DNA of 40,953 bases, from positions 1 to 40,953 of the IMG/VR virus record IMGVR_UViG_3300026094_000014. One strand, written 5' to 3'. A program made the translations under genes and the position numbers. This stretch comes from a virus. Shown here one piece after another: positions 6,801 to 14,409 of this stretch; within the stretch, counting starts at the first letter, position 1, and the number at the start of each line of letters is the position of its first letter. The notes below the pieces were generated by a model that was not told the origin of the DNA, did no database searches, and worked only from the letters and a program-made list of their open reading frames with translations.

Positions 6801-9627
6801 TAATTGATACAACATATTCTTGATTCTCACGTAAAATTTCAAAAACAGCGCCAGACCCAGAAGGTTGTTGCAGACTACCTGTCACTGTAAATGTTGCAGC
6901 GTCTTGCACGGCGGTACCGCTTGAAATAGACACTGCTGTGATCTCTCCTGTTTGATCTACACTGTCTATCAAAAGCACAAGGTCGTTATCTGGCGTATCA
7001 CCAAATAACTCTGTTCCTAGAATTGTTATATTGTCTCCGGATGCAAAATTCTCTCCGCCTGAAACAATTGTTACATTTGTGTATGAGCTATTGTCTAATG
7101 TAACATCAAAGCTTGCATTTGTGCCTACGAGATTAGTACCACCAGCAACATCTAATTGTTCTCCACTGTTTGCTGCAGTTCCTGTTAAAGACACTGAGGT
7201 TATGGAGCCCGACTCTACACCGGTGATGGTAACAGTCAAATCGTTATCCGGACTTTGACCGCCAAGATCAGTTCCTGATATTTCTATTGTTTCTGAATTT
7301 ACAAAATTCTGGCCGCCGTCAGAAATAATAATACTGTAGGTAGTACCGGTTCTAGTAACGGTAAAGTCTAACCCAGTACCCGAACCAGAATAGGTAAAAG
7401 GTGGATTTGTATAATCTTCTTGTGCATCAGGCGCAGTGCCTTCAAACTCTACTGCTATGATCGATCCGCTGGTTCCTGTTTGTGTTACGGTGATAACTAA
7501 ATCATTTGCAGGAGTTGATCCGAGCGGTAAAATTAAATCGCCTGTGACTAGTATTCTATCACCTACTACGTAACCTTCAGATGCATCCGGAGACGCTATA
7601 TCAACTGTTGTGTACTCGTTATCTGTATATGTGATATCAAATGCCGCTAAAGAACCATTGCCGCCTTCTACTTCTATATTATCTACAAAAAAAGTGCCGG
7701 TTGCATCAAAGGCTGTTCCTTCGGTAATTGCAGATATTATACTGCCATTAGAACTTACTGAGTCAACGATAATTACAAGATCGTGGGTAGGAGATTCTCC
7801 TCCTAATTCATCGCCAGTGATAAGTATTCTATCTCCCCGCGCATATGCTGATCCTGATGAAGTAATTGTAACGGTATATTCTCCATTTGCTTTTGCAACT
7901 TCAAACTCAGCACCTACTCCGACACTCAAAACATTTGTTCCGGTTATATTTTCATAAACTGTTTTGTTTCCAATAATTTCTGATAAAAATGAATCAGAAA
8001 ATGAAACTGTGTTATCCGATACATTGTTGACATAAATTGCTGTGCCGTCGCCTTTGTCTGCTGCTAAATCCTGTATAACAGTAGCCCCGTCTTCTACCTC
8101 TATTTGGTTTGCCCCGGTTGTGTAATCTCCTATGATTTTTGGCGTAATAAATACTCCACCGCCCGCGCTTGTTTCTATAGATCCTGTTACCTGGGTACCT
8201 TGAGCAAAAGACGCATTATTAACAAAAGGAGCACCTATTTCAGGTGTTGGTCCGTCGTATGGGATAATGGTGCTACCGGTTGCAACGTCCAGCTCTGCTA
8301 CCAGCGTTCCGGCACTTCCTTGGCTAGCAATTACAAATTCTGGATTACCTATAGAAGCACCGGTGTAAAATCCTGCTTCTCTCAGCTGCGTAAATGCAGT
8401 GTCTACACGCTCTCCATTTGTGTTACCTACCTTAGATTTTGCAAAGTAGGTAAATTCTATATCTGACAGCACTTCCGTGACAATAAAAGAACCTTCTGCT
8501 CTTGCTGCGCCAGATACAGAATCGTTTAATCCTTTTATTGTAATAGGTGTGCCAGATTCAAATCCGTGTCTTGTTACTGTAGTAACAGTAATCAAACTTT
8601 GGCCAATTCCTTCTGACTCACTAGATGCGTCTGTTGTGATTATACTAACATTTGTATCGGTGCCTGGAACTTCGTATACCGACGGATAACCTCGCATGGT
8701 ACCAATTGCCGACCATTTTGTAGTCTGCAGCCCGTACTCAAAGTCAGCGTCGAGCATAGAATACGGAGTAGCAACTCGCATTCTTTCAATTGCATCTGTG
8801 CCAAAATCAAATGGTCTTGTAGTTACTACGCTCTTGCCGTTTTCTGAAAACTCAATAAAAATCTGTAATTCATCATTCGGAGAGTGATTAGAAGTATCGT
8901 AGTTGAGAGTAATCTTTGTAATTGCGTCAGTAATCTGTAAATATGCAGAAAATTCTTCTGATTCGCCTCTTTTTTGTAGGCCAACTGTGCCGCCGGTAGC
9001 AGGATCAGCAAAGTTAAATATGATTTCGTTTTTGGTTACATTTGTAATGAGAAGTATGTCTTCGAGGTCGTATTGACCTTGAATAATAATATGACCTACG
9101 CCAACAGATTCTAGTGTAGGAAGCACACTAAGACCATTTTCTAACACGCTTGATAAGATGCCGAACAGTTCTGTGATTCTAGCATCGGAGGCAGGATCTG
9201 GTGTTTTTTCTGTGTCTATTACTTGACTTTCTACTACATTTTGTGCATCGTACTCTTGATTATCTAGTATAAAATCTAAAACAAGATCTTTAATAAACAC
9301 CATGGTTTCTGTTTCTGACGCTCTTGTGCCTGATATTTGTGCAGTATCTTGTTCCCAATATTGACGGGCTTTTTCAAAGGTATTACTATTCCCACCATAT
9401 CGTAAATCCTGCAGCACTGATTCTAGATTCTGTCTTACATCTTGTTCTAGTTGATCGGAATCAAAAGCATAACTTGCAAATCCGTATTCAGAATCTACAT
9501 ACGATATAGTTTCTTGGACTATAAACTCTTTGTTTAATGCGATTAAATCAAAAGCATCTGGAAACAGTTTATCATTTCTTCCGATGCCTGGTTTAAAACT
9601 GTAATTTTTTATCTGCGTTTTTGCCAT
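3865..9627 (-). CDS. Giant virion structural protein (1920 aa) with internal beta repeats
   Basis: The product is an acidic, Thr/Ser/Gly/Val-rich protein typical of tail or baseplate-attached structures. Residues 30-90 form a helical module (LNKEFIVQETISYV ... LQDLRYGG) that recurs in the 1685-aa fibre. Residues near 280-320 (IERMRVATPYSMLDADFEYG, then a GYPSVYEVPGT segment) look like a conserved core seen in large structural proteins of T4-like cyanophages, from memory. Residues about 573-990 hold five diverged copies of an 80-90-residue unit built around Y-x-V-x-I-x-SxG, GDRIL(I/V)xGxxLGG and SPxNDL(I/V)(I/V). The last 500 residues are further beta-rich sequence. It follows the 295-aa gene by 3 bases. 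No enzymatic motif is visible; which baseplate or fibre component it is cannot be said. Confidence 0.75.
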   Translation of the reverse strand: MAKTQIKNYSFKPGIGRNDKLFPDAFDLIALNKEFIVQETISYVDSEYGFASYAFDSDQLEQDVRQNLESVLQDLRYGGNSNTFEKARQYWEQDTAQISGTRASETETMVFIKDLVLDFILDNQEYDAQNVVESQVIDTEKTPDPASDARITELFGILSSVLENGLSVLPTLESVGVGHIIIQGQYDLEDILLITNVTKNEIIFNFADPATGGTVGLQKRGESEEFSAYLQITDAITKITLNYDTSNHSPNDELQIFIEFSENGKSVVTTRPFDFGTDAIERMRVATPYSMLDADFEYGLQTTKWSAIGTMRGYPSVYEVPGTDTNVSIITTDASSESEGIGQSLITVTTVTRHGFESGTPITIKGLNDSVSGAARAEGSFIVTEVLSDIEFTYFAKSKVGNTNGERVDTAFTQLREAGFYTGASIGNPEFVIASQGSAGTLVAELDVATGSTIIPYDGPTPEIGAPFVNNASFAQGTQVTGSIETSAGGGVFITPKIIGDYTTGANQIEVEDGATVIQDLAADKGDGTAIYVNNVSDNTVSFSDSFLSEIIGNKTVYENITGTNVLSVGVGAEFEVAKANGEYTVTITSSGSAYARGDRILITGDELGGESPTHDLVIIVDSVSSNGSIISAITEGTAFDATGTFFVDNIEVEGGNGSLAAFDITYTDNEYTTVDIASPDASEGYVVGDRILVTGDLILPLGSTPANDLVITVTQTGTSGSIIAVEFEGTAPDAQEDYTNPPFTYSGSGTGLDFTVTRTGTTYSIIISDGGQNFVNSETIEISGTDLGGQSPDNDLTVTITGVESGSITSVSLTGTAANSGEQLDVAGGTNLVGTNASFDVTLDNSSYTNVTIVSGGENFASGDNITILGTELFGDTPDNDLVLLIDSVDQTGEITAVSISSGTAVQDAATFTVTGSLQQPSGSGAVFEILRENQEYVVSITSAGTEYAVGNRVLVEGSSLGGESPENDLIIYIQSVDSSGAISTVNEIFDVAVLGTELDLFSVVIISEPTVDIFAKDSTIDYELLATIEIEFDSAHGLVPGDTFIVDTDSETETNGHLLAAGSFFVSEIPNVTQLRYTARAPGSIDTSGGSDPISGDVYSRPDSFFVHRPFDGGVQLGTGGPQHGASAVRQSKKYIRYQSGKGIMYTTGALFAPSYDLRSVTADGVEVNSLITITTDDNDHGVQQGGIIRLLGIETPGYNSGPETAIPPEFDYEVVNVVDERTFQVRSKRRLGSTIATLGFGAQMSVIAWHGSTVRSGIFDDQNGIFWEYDGTQISVVQRTSTFQIAGTLALQVDDNVITGTNTRFRDQLRAGDKIVVKGMTHVISHVNSQTEMTVAPDWRGVVDVPAAKGMLVRNKKIKQADFNIDRLDGTGPSGYDIDIAKMQMIGIQYSWYGAGFIDFMVRGADGNFVYAHRMRNSNVNTEAFMRSGNLPVRYEVTNEGPPGKLTATLEASDSELFLEDSSFFPEQGTLYIDNEIIRYTGKDDAENKLTGLQRAVSLTSFQAGATRSYSAGDAVSHADRTGVILISSTITPLISHWGSAFITDGQFDDDRGYIFSYVESGITVSTTQQTAFMLRLAPSVSNSLVGDLGERELLNRAQLLLQGIEITSNDEAADGTTIQGGIVVEGILNPQNYPEDPGSVRWSGLSNVSQGGQPSFAQIASGGAIDWTTSDEVVTELVQGQASLQDTANIRFNRTNTSIVDITNDSADAVDPQVGDFVVGTSGTADFGSGIRIGFIQRRRDRTRLFLFASYSGSTTGTVTIERRFTTENRNFVFLNQQSTVNAGVTPGTPVSGGAVTFPAGTEVVSITEEEFGGTTFLRITFNNSYSGTFTATDEVEFEFSQPPYGEPGETVFSFIAQPGELSELSLDALKELTNTPLGGRGTFPNGPDVLAINVYKVSGTDTEANIVIKWGEAQA
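6650..7910 (-). repeat. Five diverged beta-repeat units in the 1920-aa protein
   Basis: Five in-frame units, each about 80-90 codons, repeat the order Y(T/V)V-I-SSG, GDRILITG, LGG-SPxNDLVI-V, SVxxxGxIxxV, and GTA. Unit landmarks are GDRILITGDELGGESPTHDL, GDRILVTGDLILPLGSTPAN, SETIEISGTDLGGQSPDNDL, GDNITILGTELFGDTPDNDL and GNRVLVEGSSLGGESPENDL. The copies are recognisable in protein but diverged in DNA, so the duplication is old. They probably stack as repeated beta domains along a fibre. Confidence 0.75.
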
Positions 9628-9630
9628 ATT

Positions 9631-10518
9631 TTATAATCCAAATGCAATTGAAAAGGCTATGTCTCTGGTATCAACATATTTTTTGTTTGTTATACTATTT
9701 TCGTTGTTTAGAATTTCGTTTACAGTAGCAGATGTAAAAGCTGCAACATCGGGTACAGATTGTCCTATCTCTGTCGAATTGATTGTAGAGTTGACTATTG
9801 GAATTTCTAAACCTGTAGTTTGGATTTTTCCAATTGATTGGCCGTCTATGCTTAAAGTGATTTTATTTTGTGCATCTATGTCTAATACTGAGTTTGAGGT
9901 GATATTATCTGTAAGTAATTGACTATCTACCAAGACAGAATCTACCAACAAATTCTTTGATATTGCTACACCTCCTGCTACTAACACAGATGCTGTGTCA
10001 AAGTCCGATGCTTCGGTGCCATCTGTTACTTCAATAGTAGAAAAAACACCTACAGGATCTAAAACATTAATTGTTCCAAGTACGTCTTGTTCAAAATTCG
10101 AATAAAAAATTTGATCTTGATCATAATCGATAGGAATTGTAAGTCTAAAAATGCCCTCAGATTGATTCAAAGCTGCCGCGCCTTCGACTCCTAGGCTGTG
10201 CGTGATTCCTAATGCATAGAGTGTTTCTTGATCTTGTTCTAGTAAATTCCAAGTAAAATTTTCTAGTTGCAGTTTAAAGCTGTATTCTTTTCCTTTGTCT
10301 AAATTAAGTTCGGGAGTAATACCCTGAGTTTGGTTTTCAAACAAAAAGTTTGCTCCATTATCGCTAACTGTAAAATCATAAACTTCTTGTTCGGCTGTAT
10401 TTTCTTCGGTATTAGTAGTTATTGTATTGGCAACAATATTTCCATTCTTGTCTACGGAAAATCCAGGGGATACAAAACCGAATTGCGAGGAATAAGCTTG
10501 TTCTGCTGCTCTCTTCAT
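9631..10518 (-). CDS. Virion structural protein with cupredoxin-like domain
   Basis: The 295-aa product has three parts. Residues 1-40 include FVSPGFSVDKNGNIVANTIT, a fibre-type beta motif. Residues about 46-153 follow the layout of the cupredoxin-like domain often found in marine phage structural proteins: a PELNLDKGKEYSF strand, a middle with LGITHSLGVEG, and IPIDYDQDQIFYSNFEQDVLGTINV at the end, but without the Cys/His/Met copper ligands. The C-terminal third has VAGGVAISKNLLVDS and ends NSITNKKYVDTRDIAF, motifs common in tail-fibre or hinge proteins of T4-like marine phages. The gene has an ATAAATA box 18 bases upstream and is followed 3 bases later by the 1920-aa gene. Tail association is inferred. 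Confidence 0.65.
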   Translation of the reverse strand: MKRAAEQAYSSQFGFVSPGFSVDKNGNIVANTITTNTEENTAEQEVYDFTVSDNGANFLFENQTQGITPELNLDKGKEYSFKLQLENFTWNLLEQDQETLYALGITHSLGVEGAAALNQSEGIFRLTIPIDYDQDQIFYSNFEQDVLGTINVLDPVGVFSTIEVTDGTEASDFDTASVLVAGGVAISKNLLVDSVLVDSQLLTDNITSNSVLDIDAQNKITLSIDGQSIGKIQTTGLEIPIVNSTINSTEIGQSVPDVAAFTSATVNEILNNENSITNKKYVDTRDIAFSIAFGL

Positions 10519-10535
10519 TGTGTGCTCCAGTATTA

Positions 10536-10543
10536 TATTTATG
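10536..10543 (-). promoter_or_regulatory. T4-type late promoter box (CATAAATA)
   Basis: On the - strand this reads CATAAATA, one base from the T4 late consensus TATAAATA. It lies in the short gap 18 bases before the ATG of the 295-aa structural gene and just after the stop of the 132-aa gene. Confidence 0.55.
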
Positions 10544-10551
10544 TCTAATTT

Positions 10552-10950
10552 TTAAACTGATAGAGGCACTTTACTGGAGAAATAATTAGCAAAAAACATT
10601 AATTTTGATTTTTCTAATACCGCTGAAGTAGGATTAACTATAACATCTACATAAGATGAATTATACACTGCAGAAATATCTATCATTTCGATCGACGTGC
10701 TAATCCGAGAATAGATACTGATTTGTGTGGTTTCTAGTCCTCCTACAACCAAAGATTTTATTATTTCTCTAGTAGAAGAATTATATTCAACTGATATACA
10801 ATATTCGGCTGCTGTAAAACTTCCTATATGCCATCTATCTATTAGGGTATTAGGATAAAGTAAATGAAGTTCACCAGTATAGAGAAACCCGTTGGTATTC
10901 TGTAACTCAACTGTGTTATTTGTACCTTCTTTAAATAAATTAGACGTCAT
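10552..10950 (-). CDS. Small virion protein (132 aa)
   Basis: A beta-rich protein with the pattern FTAAEYCISVEYNSSTREIIK, then LVVGGLETTQISIYSRIS and a closing block SYVDVIVNP ... KLMFFANYFSSKVPL. This three-part layout is one I associate with small conserved structural proteins that accompany fibre genes in cyanophage-type T4-like phages. No catalytic motif, signal peptide or membrane segment is visible. It is the first gene after a perfect late promoter and heads the unit that continues with the 295-aa and 1920-aa genes. The exact role is unknown. Confidence 0.6.
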   Translation of the reverse strand: MTSNLFKEGTNNTVELQNTNGFLYTGELHLLYPNTLIDRWHIGSFTAAEYCISVEYNSSTREIIKSLVVGGLETTQISIYSRISTSIEMIDISAVYNSSYVDVIVNPTSAVLEKSKLMFFANYFSSKVPLSV

Positions 10951-10973
10951 AATTTTTTATACACTTTGTTACA

Positions 10974-10981
10974 TATTTATA
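10974..10981 (-). promoter_or_regulatory. T4-type late promoter, perfect consensus TATAAATA
   Basis: The - strand reads TATAAATA, identical to the T4 late consensus, 23 bases before the ATG of the 132-aa gene. It overlaps the stop codon of the carbamoyltransferase gene (10977-10979) and sits in a small palindrome (ACATA-TAAA-TATGT). Confidence 0.7.
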
Positions 10982-12743
10982 TGTTTTTTAAGCATACAAC
11001 TTTCTCTAATTCTGGAAAATATAGATAATTAATTCCGCTTTGTGCAACAGTAGAAAATGCGTCTTCTATAGTTTCTACCAAAGGTTCGCCGCCTAGATTA
11101 AAGGAAGTATTGAATAAAATTGGAATTTTGGTACGATTGTAAAATTCTTTAATTAGGTTATAAAAATGATAATTTTGCTCTGCAGTTAAAGTTTGTATCC
11201 TGCAGGTATTGTCGACATGTATAACTGAAGGGATAATCTCTTCTACGTCGGGCTTTGCATTTACAGCATACATCATATACGGAGATTCTTGTAGGCCTTT
11301 CATATCAAACCAGTCATCCGCATATTCTTGTAAAATTGTTCCTGCGAACGGTCTAAAATACTCTCGTTTCTTAATATTATTTACAAAATCTTTACCGTCT
11401 TTAAATCTTGGATCAAACAATAAACTTCGATTTCCTAGTGCCCTTGGGCCATTTTCGGATCTTCCTTGGAACATCGCAACTATTTCTTTGTTTTCTAATA
11501 AATCAATTACTGTGCTATAATCAGCATGTTGCAATTCTGCATTGTAATCATATACTAGATTTTCAAACTGTGAATATACCGGCTCTGGTCCTAGGTATAA
11601 GGTACTAGCAGGAGACTGTAGTTTGCCTATCTCAGAAAACGATTGGCTTACTATTAGTGCAGCTCCTATAGCAGTTCCGGCATCATTAGATACCGGTTCT
11701 ACATATAAATTTATTTCTGAATCTTTTAATTCGTCAAGATAGCTATAATTAGCAACACAATTCAATCCGTAGCCGCCACTTAATACTACATTATTGTTAC
11801 CGGAGTCTTGTACAGATTTTTTGATTAGATCTAAAACTTGTTTCTGTGTCTGAGTCTGACATGCAAACGCCAGGTCTCTTCTATTTTCAAGCTGAGACAA
11901 ATCTTCAGCATTAGAATTTTCTAATTCATTGTAAAATAAATGGTTTACAATAGCAGCATTTGGATAGGTCGGAATAATCAAATTTCTATTAGATGCTGTT
12001 ACCTTTCCTTGAGTTTCAAATAAATCAGGAATATTTGAATTTTCTTTTCCGTATGGAAATAAACCCATTGTCTTTCCTGCTTCGATTGCTGAAAAACCGC
12101 AATATTGTGTAACAGCTTCATAAACTTTTACTATTCCTGCTCTATCTGTAATTACTGCTGGATATGAATTGTTTTCTTCTTGTGTTTCGAGAATTACAGC
12201 AGGAGTTGGTCCTTTAACACCTATGTGCTTGTACATGGTATCGAAATCGTTTGGATATTTGCAAGAAAAAATTGTTTCGGTTTCCCATCCGATAATATTT
12301 TCATTCCCTGCATTTAGAGGAATAAATGTTCCGGCACCATCTACAATCACTGCTGTTGCTGTCTCAAAACCAGATCGATAAAATGCACAGGCAGCATGCA
12401 GCTTGTGATGCATGTGACTCAGATCGATTACCTGAGGATGATTACGAGGATCTGCTGTTTGGTCTATTAACCCTAGTTTTCTTGCCAGTCCTGTATATAC
12501 ATCGTCTCCAGTAAAATCTACTCTTCCTGCTGTATCTCTTAGTGTTTGGGTGTGTGCAATTACAAGGTAATCTAATCGATCAGTGTATTCTAAAACTTTA
12601 ATCATAGAAGCAAACGGACCGCCGTCGTATTTTGTTCTAGACAGTCGTTCTTCTTCTATAGAAAAAACTATTTCACCGTTTTTAAGCAGACATATTCCAG
12701 CATTATGCCCTCTTGCTATTCCAGCAATCCAAATATCCTGCAT
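10977..12743 (-). CDS. Carbamoyltransferase, NodU/CmcH/TobZ family
   Basis: The 588-aa length fits the family. The N-terminal ASKHA-fold (TsaD-like) domain shows HNAGICLL at 13-20, EEERLSRTKYDGG at 30-42, the metal-binding HH-x-x-HA motif (His112, His113, His116), VDGAGTF at 134-140, LSGGYGLN at 321-328 and NDAGTAIGAA at 353-362. The C-terminal carbamoyl-transfer domain has GRSENGPRALGNRS at 427-440, KKREYFRPFAG and FNTSFNLGGEPLVE at 544-557. Family members make carbamoyl-adenylate from carbamoyl phosphate and ATP and pass the carbamoyl group to a hydroxyl of a sugar or antibiotic. The acceptor here is unknown; the GT9-like gene 2 bases upstream and the 2OG oxygenase before it suggest a glycan or hydroxylated residue. 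All key motifs are intact. Confidence 0.92.
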   Translation of the reverse strand: MQDIWIAGIARGHNAGICLLKNGEIVFSIEEERLSRTKYDGGPFASMIKVLEYTDRLDYLVIAHTQTLRDTAGRVDFTGDDVYTGLARKLGLIDQTADPRNHPQVIDLSHMHHKLHAACAFYRSGFETATAVIVDGAGTFIPLNAGNENIIGWETETIFSCKYPNDFDTMYKHIGVKGPTPAVILETQEENNSYPAVITDRAGIVKVYEAVTQYCGFSAIEAGKTMGLFPYGKENSNIPDLFETQGKVTASNRNLIIPTYPNAAIVNHLFYNELENSNAEDLSQLENRRDLAFACQTQTQKQVLDLIKKSVQDSGNNNVVLSGGYGLNCVANYSYLDELKDSEINLYVEPVSNDAGTAIGAALIVSQSFSEIGKLQSPASTLYLGPEPVYSQFENLVYDYNAELQHADYSTVIDLLENKEIVAMFQGRSENGPRALGNRSLLFDPRFKDGKDFVNNIKKREYFRPFAGTILQEYADDWFDMKGLQESPYMMYAVNAKPDVEEIIPSVIHVDNTCRIQTLTAEQNYHFYNLIKEFYNRTKIPILFNTSFNLGGEPLVETIEDAFSTVAQSGINYLYFPELEKVVCLKNI

Positions 12744-12745
12744 GA

Positions 12746-13759
12746 TTATTCCTTTTCCTCTTTTTCTATTTTGTCTTCGATTTGTTTTTGGCTAGGCTTC
12801 GATGTTGATACAGTTGCATGATTACTGTTAAATTTTTTAAAATTTGTATGTATTGATTTTACTATTACATTTTCAATAGCGTCGTTCATTTTCATAATGC
12901 CATCATTGTTTCTATTTACAACATCGTCAGGGACAATCCTTATTGGATCATATATTCTTTTTCCTTCCCCCATGTCTTGTATATCAAATTTTTCATAGTT
13001 TGGATAAGATACATTTTCTGAAAATGTTGATCCTATAATAACAGTGCTCGGCTTTTGCAGTGAATAAGCAATATGTTGGCCTACCGAGTCACAACCAAAA
13101 AAGTAATCCGCCGACGCAATTATGCCAGCCCAGTGTCTTAGGTCCACATCTCTAGGCTGAGCTATCGGTTGTTTAATTCCTTCTTTTTCGAAATTAAATT
13201 CGAGCTCCGACATTAGAATAATTCCAAAGTCTTTGGATAATTTTTTAATAAAGTTCAATAGATTTTGATATTCAAAACTGCGACCAGTCGAGTCGATAAC
13301 ATAATTCTTCATAGCATTGATACCTCGACCAAAAGGCTGAATTACAATTATGTTTTCTTTCTGCGATTTGTCTTTGACTTCGTCAACTACAAGTTTACCT
13401 TGTACTCTTTCGCTTGTGTTTAAATTAACAGTAGGAGGATTAAGTTCTCTAATTCCTTTGTTGTTAATTTCGATGTCAAACGCTTGAGACAGATTGCATT
13501 TTTGATTGTAATATTCCCAGATTCTATAAGGTTCGAGGCTAACAATATCACAATCAATTAATTTATCTTCGAACAATCCTTTATGATAAACGTCATATGC
13601 TTTTTTATGCAAACCAGGATGTCCTTTAAACATTTCCTGACCGCCTTCGCAGACTATTATAAAATCATCTGTAACTTCTTCTTGGTATTTTTCTAAAGCG
13701 GGAATAGAACACAGGACTCTGCCGGATCCTCCGTTAATAAAAAACGCTTTTGGCCTCAT
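12746..13759 (-). CDS. Glycosyltransferase of the GT9 (heptosyltransferase-like) fold
   Basis: The 337-aa product has the two-lobed GT-B layout of ADP-heptose:LPS heptosyltransferases and their relatives. The N-lobe begins INGGSGRVLCSIPALEKY (residues 8-25). The C-lobe begins IIVIQPFGRGINAMKNY near 137-153 and contains ADYFFGCDSVGQHIAYSLQK at 217-236, the counterpart of the GT9 D-x-F-I-G-x-D-S-G-x-x-H-x-A donor site (Asp224-Ser225, His229), followed by PSTVIIGST. The last 30 residues are a Lys/Glu-rich tail. Sugar donor and acceptor are unknown; a heptose is suggested only by family and by the heptose-phosphatase-like gene at 2943. It lies 11 bases after the 2OG oxygenase gene and 2 bases before the carbamoyltransferase gene, so the three are one operon. 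Confidence 0.75.
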   Translation of the reverse strand: MRPKAFFINGGSGRVLCSIPALEKYQEEVTDDFIIVCEGGQEMFKGHPGLHKKAYDVYHKGLFEDKLIDCDIVSLEPYRIWEYYNQKCNLSQAFDIEINNKGIRELNPPTVNLNTSERVQGKLVVDEVKDKSQKENIIVIQPFGRGINAMKNYVIDSTGRSFEYQNLLNFIKKLSKDFGIILMSELEFNFEKEGIKQPIAQPRDVDLRHWAGIIASADYFFGCDSVGQHIAYSLQKPSTVIIGSTFSENVSYPNYEKFDIQDMGEGKRIYDPIRIVPDDVVNRNNDGIMKMNDAIENVIVKSIHTNFKKFNSNHATVSTSKPSQKQIEDKIEKEEKE

Positions 13760-13770
13760 TATTTTTCCTT

Positions 13771-14352
13771 TTATGTTAGGGTTGTCGGTAAAACAAAATT
13801 TATAACTTTTCTCGAAGGATAATTCATTGGTGCTGCGCTAGCATGAAAAAGATTACTGGGAAAAATTACAGCAGTATTTTTTTTAGGTGTAATTTCTTTA
13901 ACAATATTTAGGTTATAATACCCTTCAGAAAAAGTTTTATCAAAAAAACGTGTTTGTCCGTCGGCATCATGAAGATAATATATCATGCTTACACAATCGT
14001 CGCTGGGGTTATCTACATGCGGCGCGGCATAATCAGTTTCTTTACAATTCGTTTGAAAAATGTAGTTAAACTTTACTCTAGTAATTCCGGTCGGAGTTAT
14101 TTGAGTCTTGTCTTCAAAAAACCATATCATTGCCATAATCAAAGGATGAAGATCGCTTGTTGGTTGATTGTTCTCACAGACAAGGTGTGTAAGCTGAGGA
14201 AACTGAATAATGTTTCTATCTGAGTTGTCATAATTTTTTTCTACGCCTGCAGAGTCATTAACAGGTCGCCATGAAAGATTTTCGCTTTCTTGTAAAACAA
14301 TATCAGAAAGAGTGTTAGGTAAAAAATCGTCTATTACTATAATATTATCCAT
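13771..14352 (-). CDS. 2-oxoglutarate/Fe(II)-dependent oxygenase, prolyl-4-hydroxylase-like
   Basis: The 193-aa protein carries the full facial triad: His112 and Asp114 in PHVDNP and His170 in NLFHASAAP, with Arg181 (PSRKVINFVL) placed to bind 2-oxoglutarate. MIYYLHDADGQTRFFD between them is typical of the prolyl-4-hydroxylase-like superfamily, which is common in marine T4-like phages. These enzymes hydroxylate protein side chains, nucleobases or small molecules. The gene is first in a three-gene unit with the GT9-like transferase and carbamoyltransferase, behind a late-type promoter box 8 bases upstream. A hydroxyl group made by this enzyme could be the acceptor for the next two, but that is inference. 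The protein is complete and has no signal peptide, so it should act in the cytoplasm. Confidence 0.85.
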   Translation of the reverse strand: MDNIIVIDDFLPNTLSDIVLQESENLSWRPVNDSAGVEKNYDNSDRNIIQFPQLTHLVCENNQPTSDLHPLIMAMIWFFEDKTQITPTGITRVKFNYIFQTNCKETDYAAPHVDNPSDDCVSMIYYLHDADGQTRFFDKTFSEGYYNLNIVKEITPKKNTAVIFPSNLFHASAAPMNYPSRKVINFVLPTTLT

Positions 14353-14359
14353 TGTGAGA

Positions 14360-14367
14360 TATTTATT
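14360..14367 (-). promoter_or_regulatory. T4-type late promoter box (AATAAATA)
   Basis: The - strand reads AATAAATA in the 57-base gap before the 2OG oxygenase gene, one base from TATAAATA. The spacing to the ATG is only 8 bases, shorter than for the other boxes, so a very short leader would result. Similar boxes precede the structural units on both sides, which suggests that the enzyme block is late-expressed. Confidence 0.45.
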
Positions 14368-14409
14368 AACGATTGTAATAGGATTGATTTTTTTGAAATC
14401 TATTTTAAA

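Noticed and set aside
7610-7957. A 115-aa + strand reading frame opposite the 1920-aa gene
   Set aside because: Ser/Pro/Val-rich shadow of the Thr/Gly/Asp codons on the coding strand; the same happens across the other fibre genes (for example 30533, 34000, 36534).
10977-12743. TsaD-type tRNA modification enzyme
   Set aside because: The N-terminal domain is shared with TsaD, but the C-terminal GPRALGNRS and FNTSFNLGGEPLV motifs are those of NodU/CmcH carbamoyltransferases.
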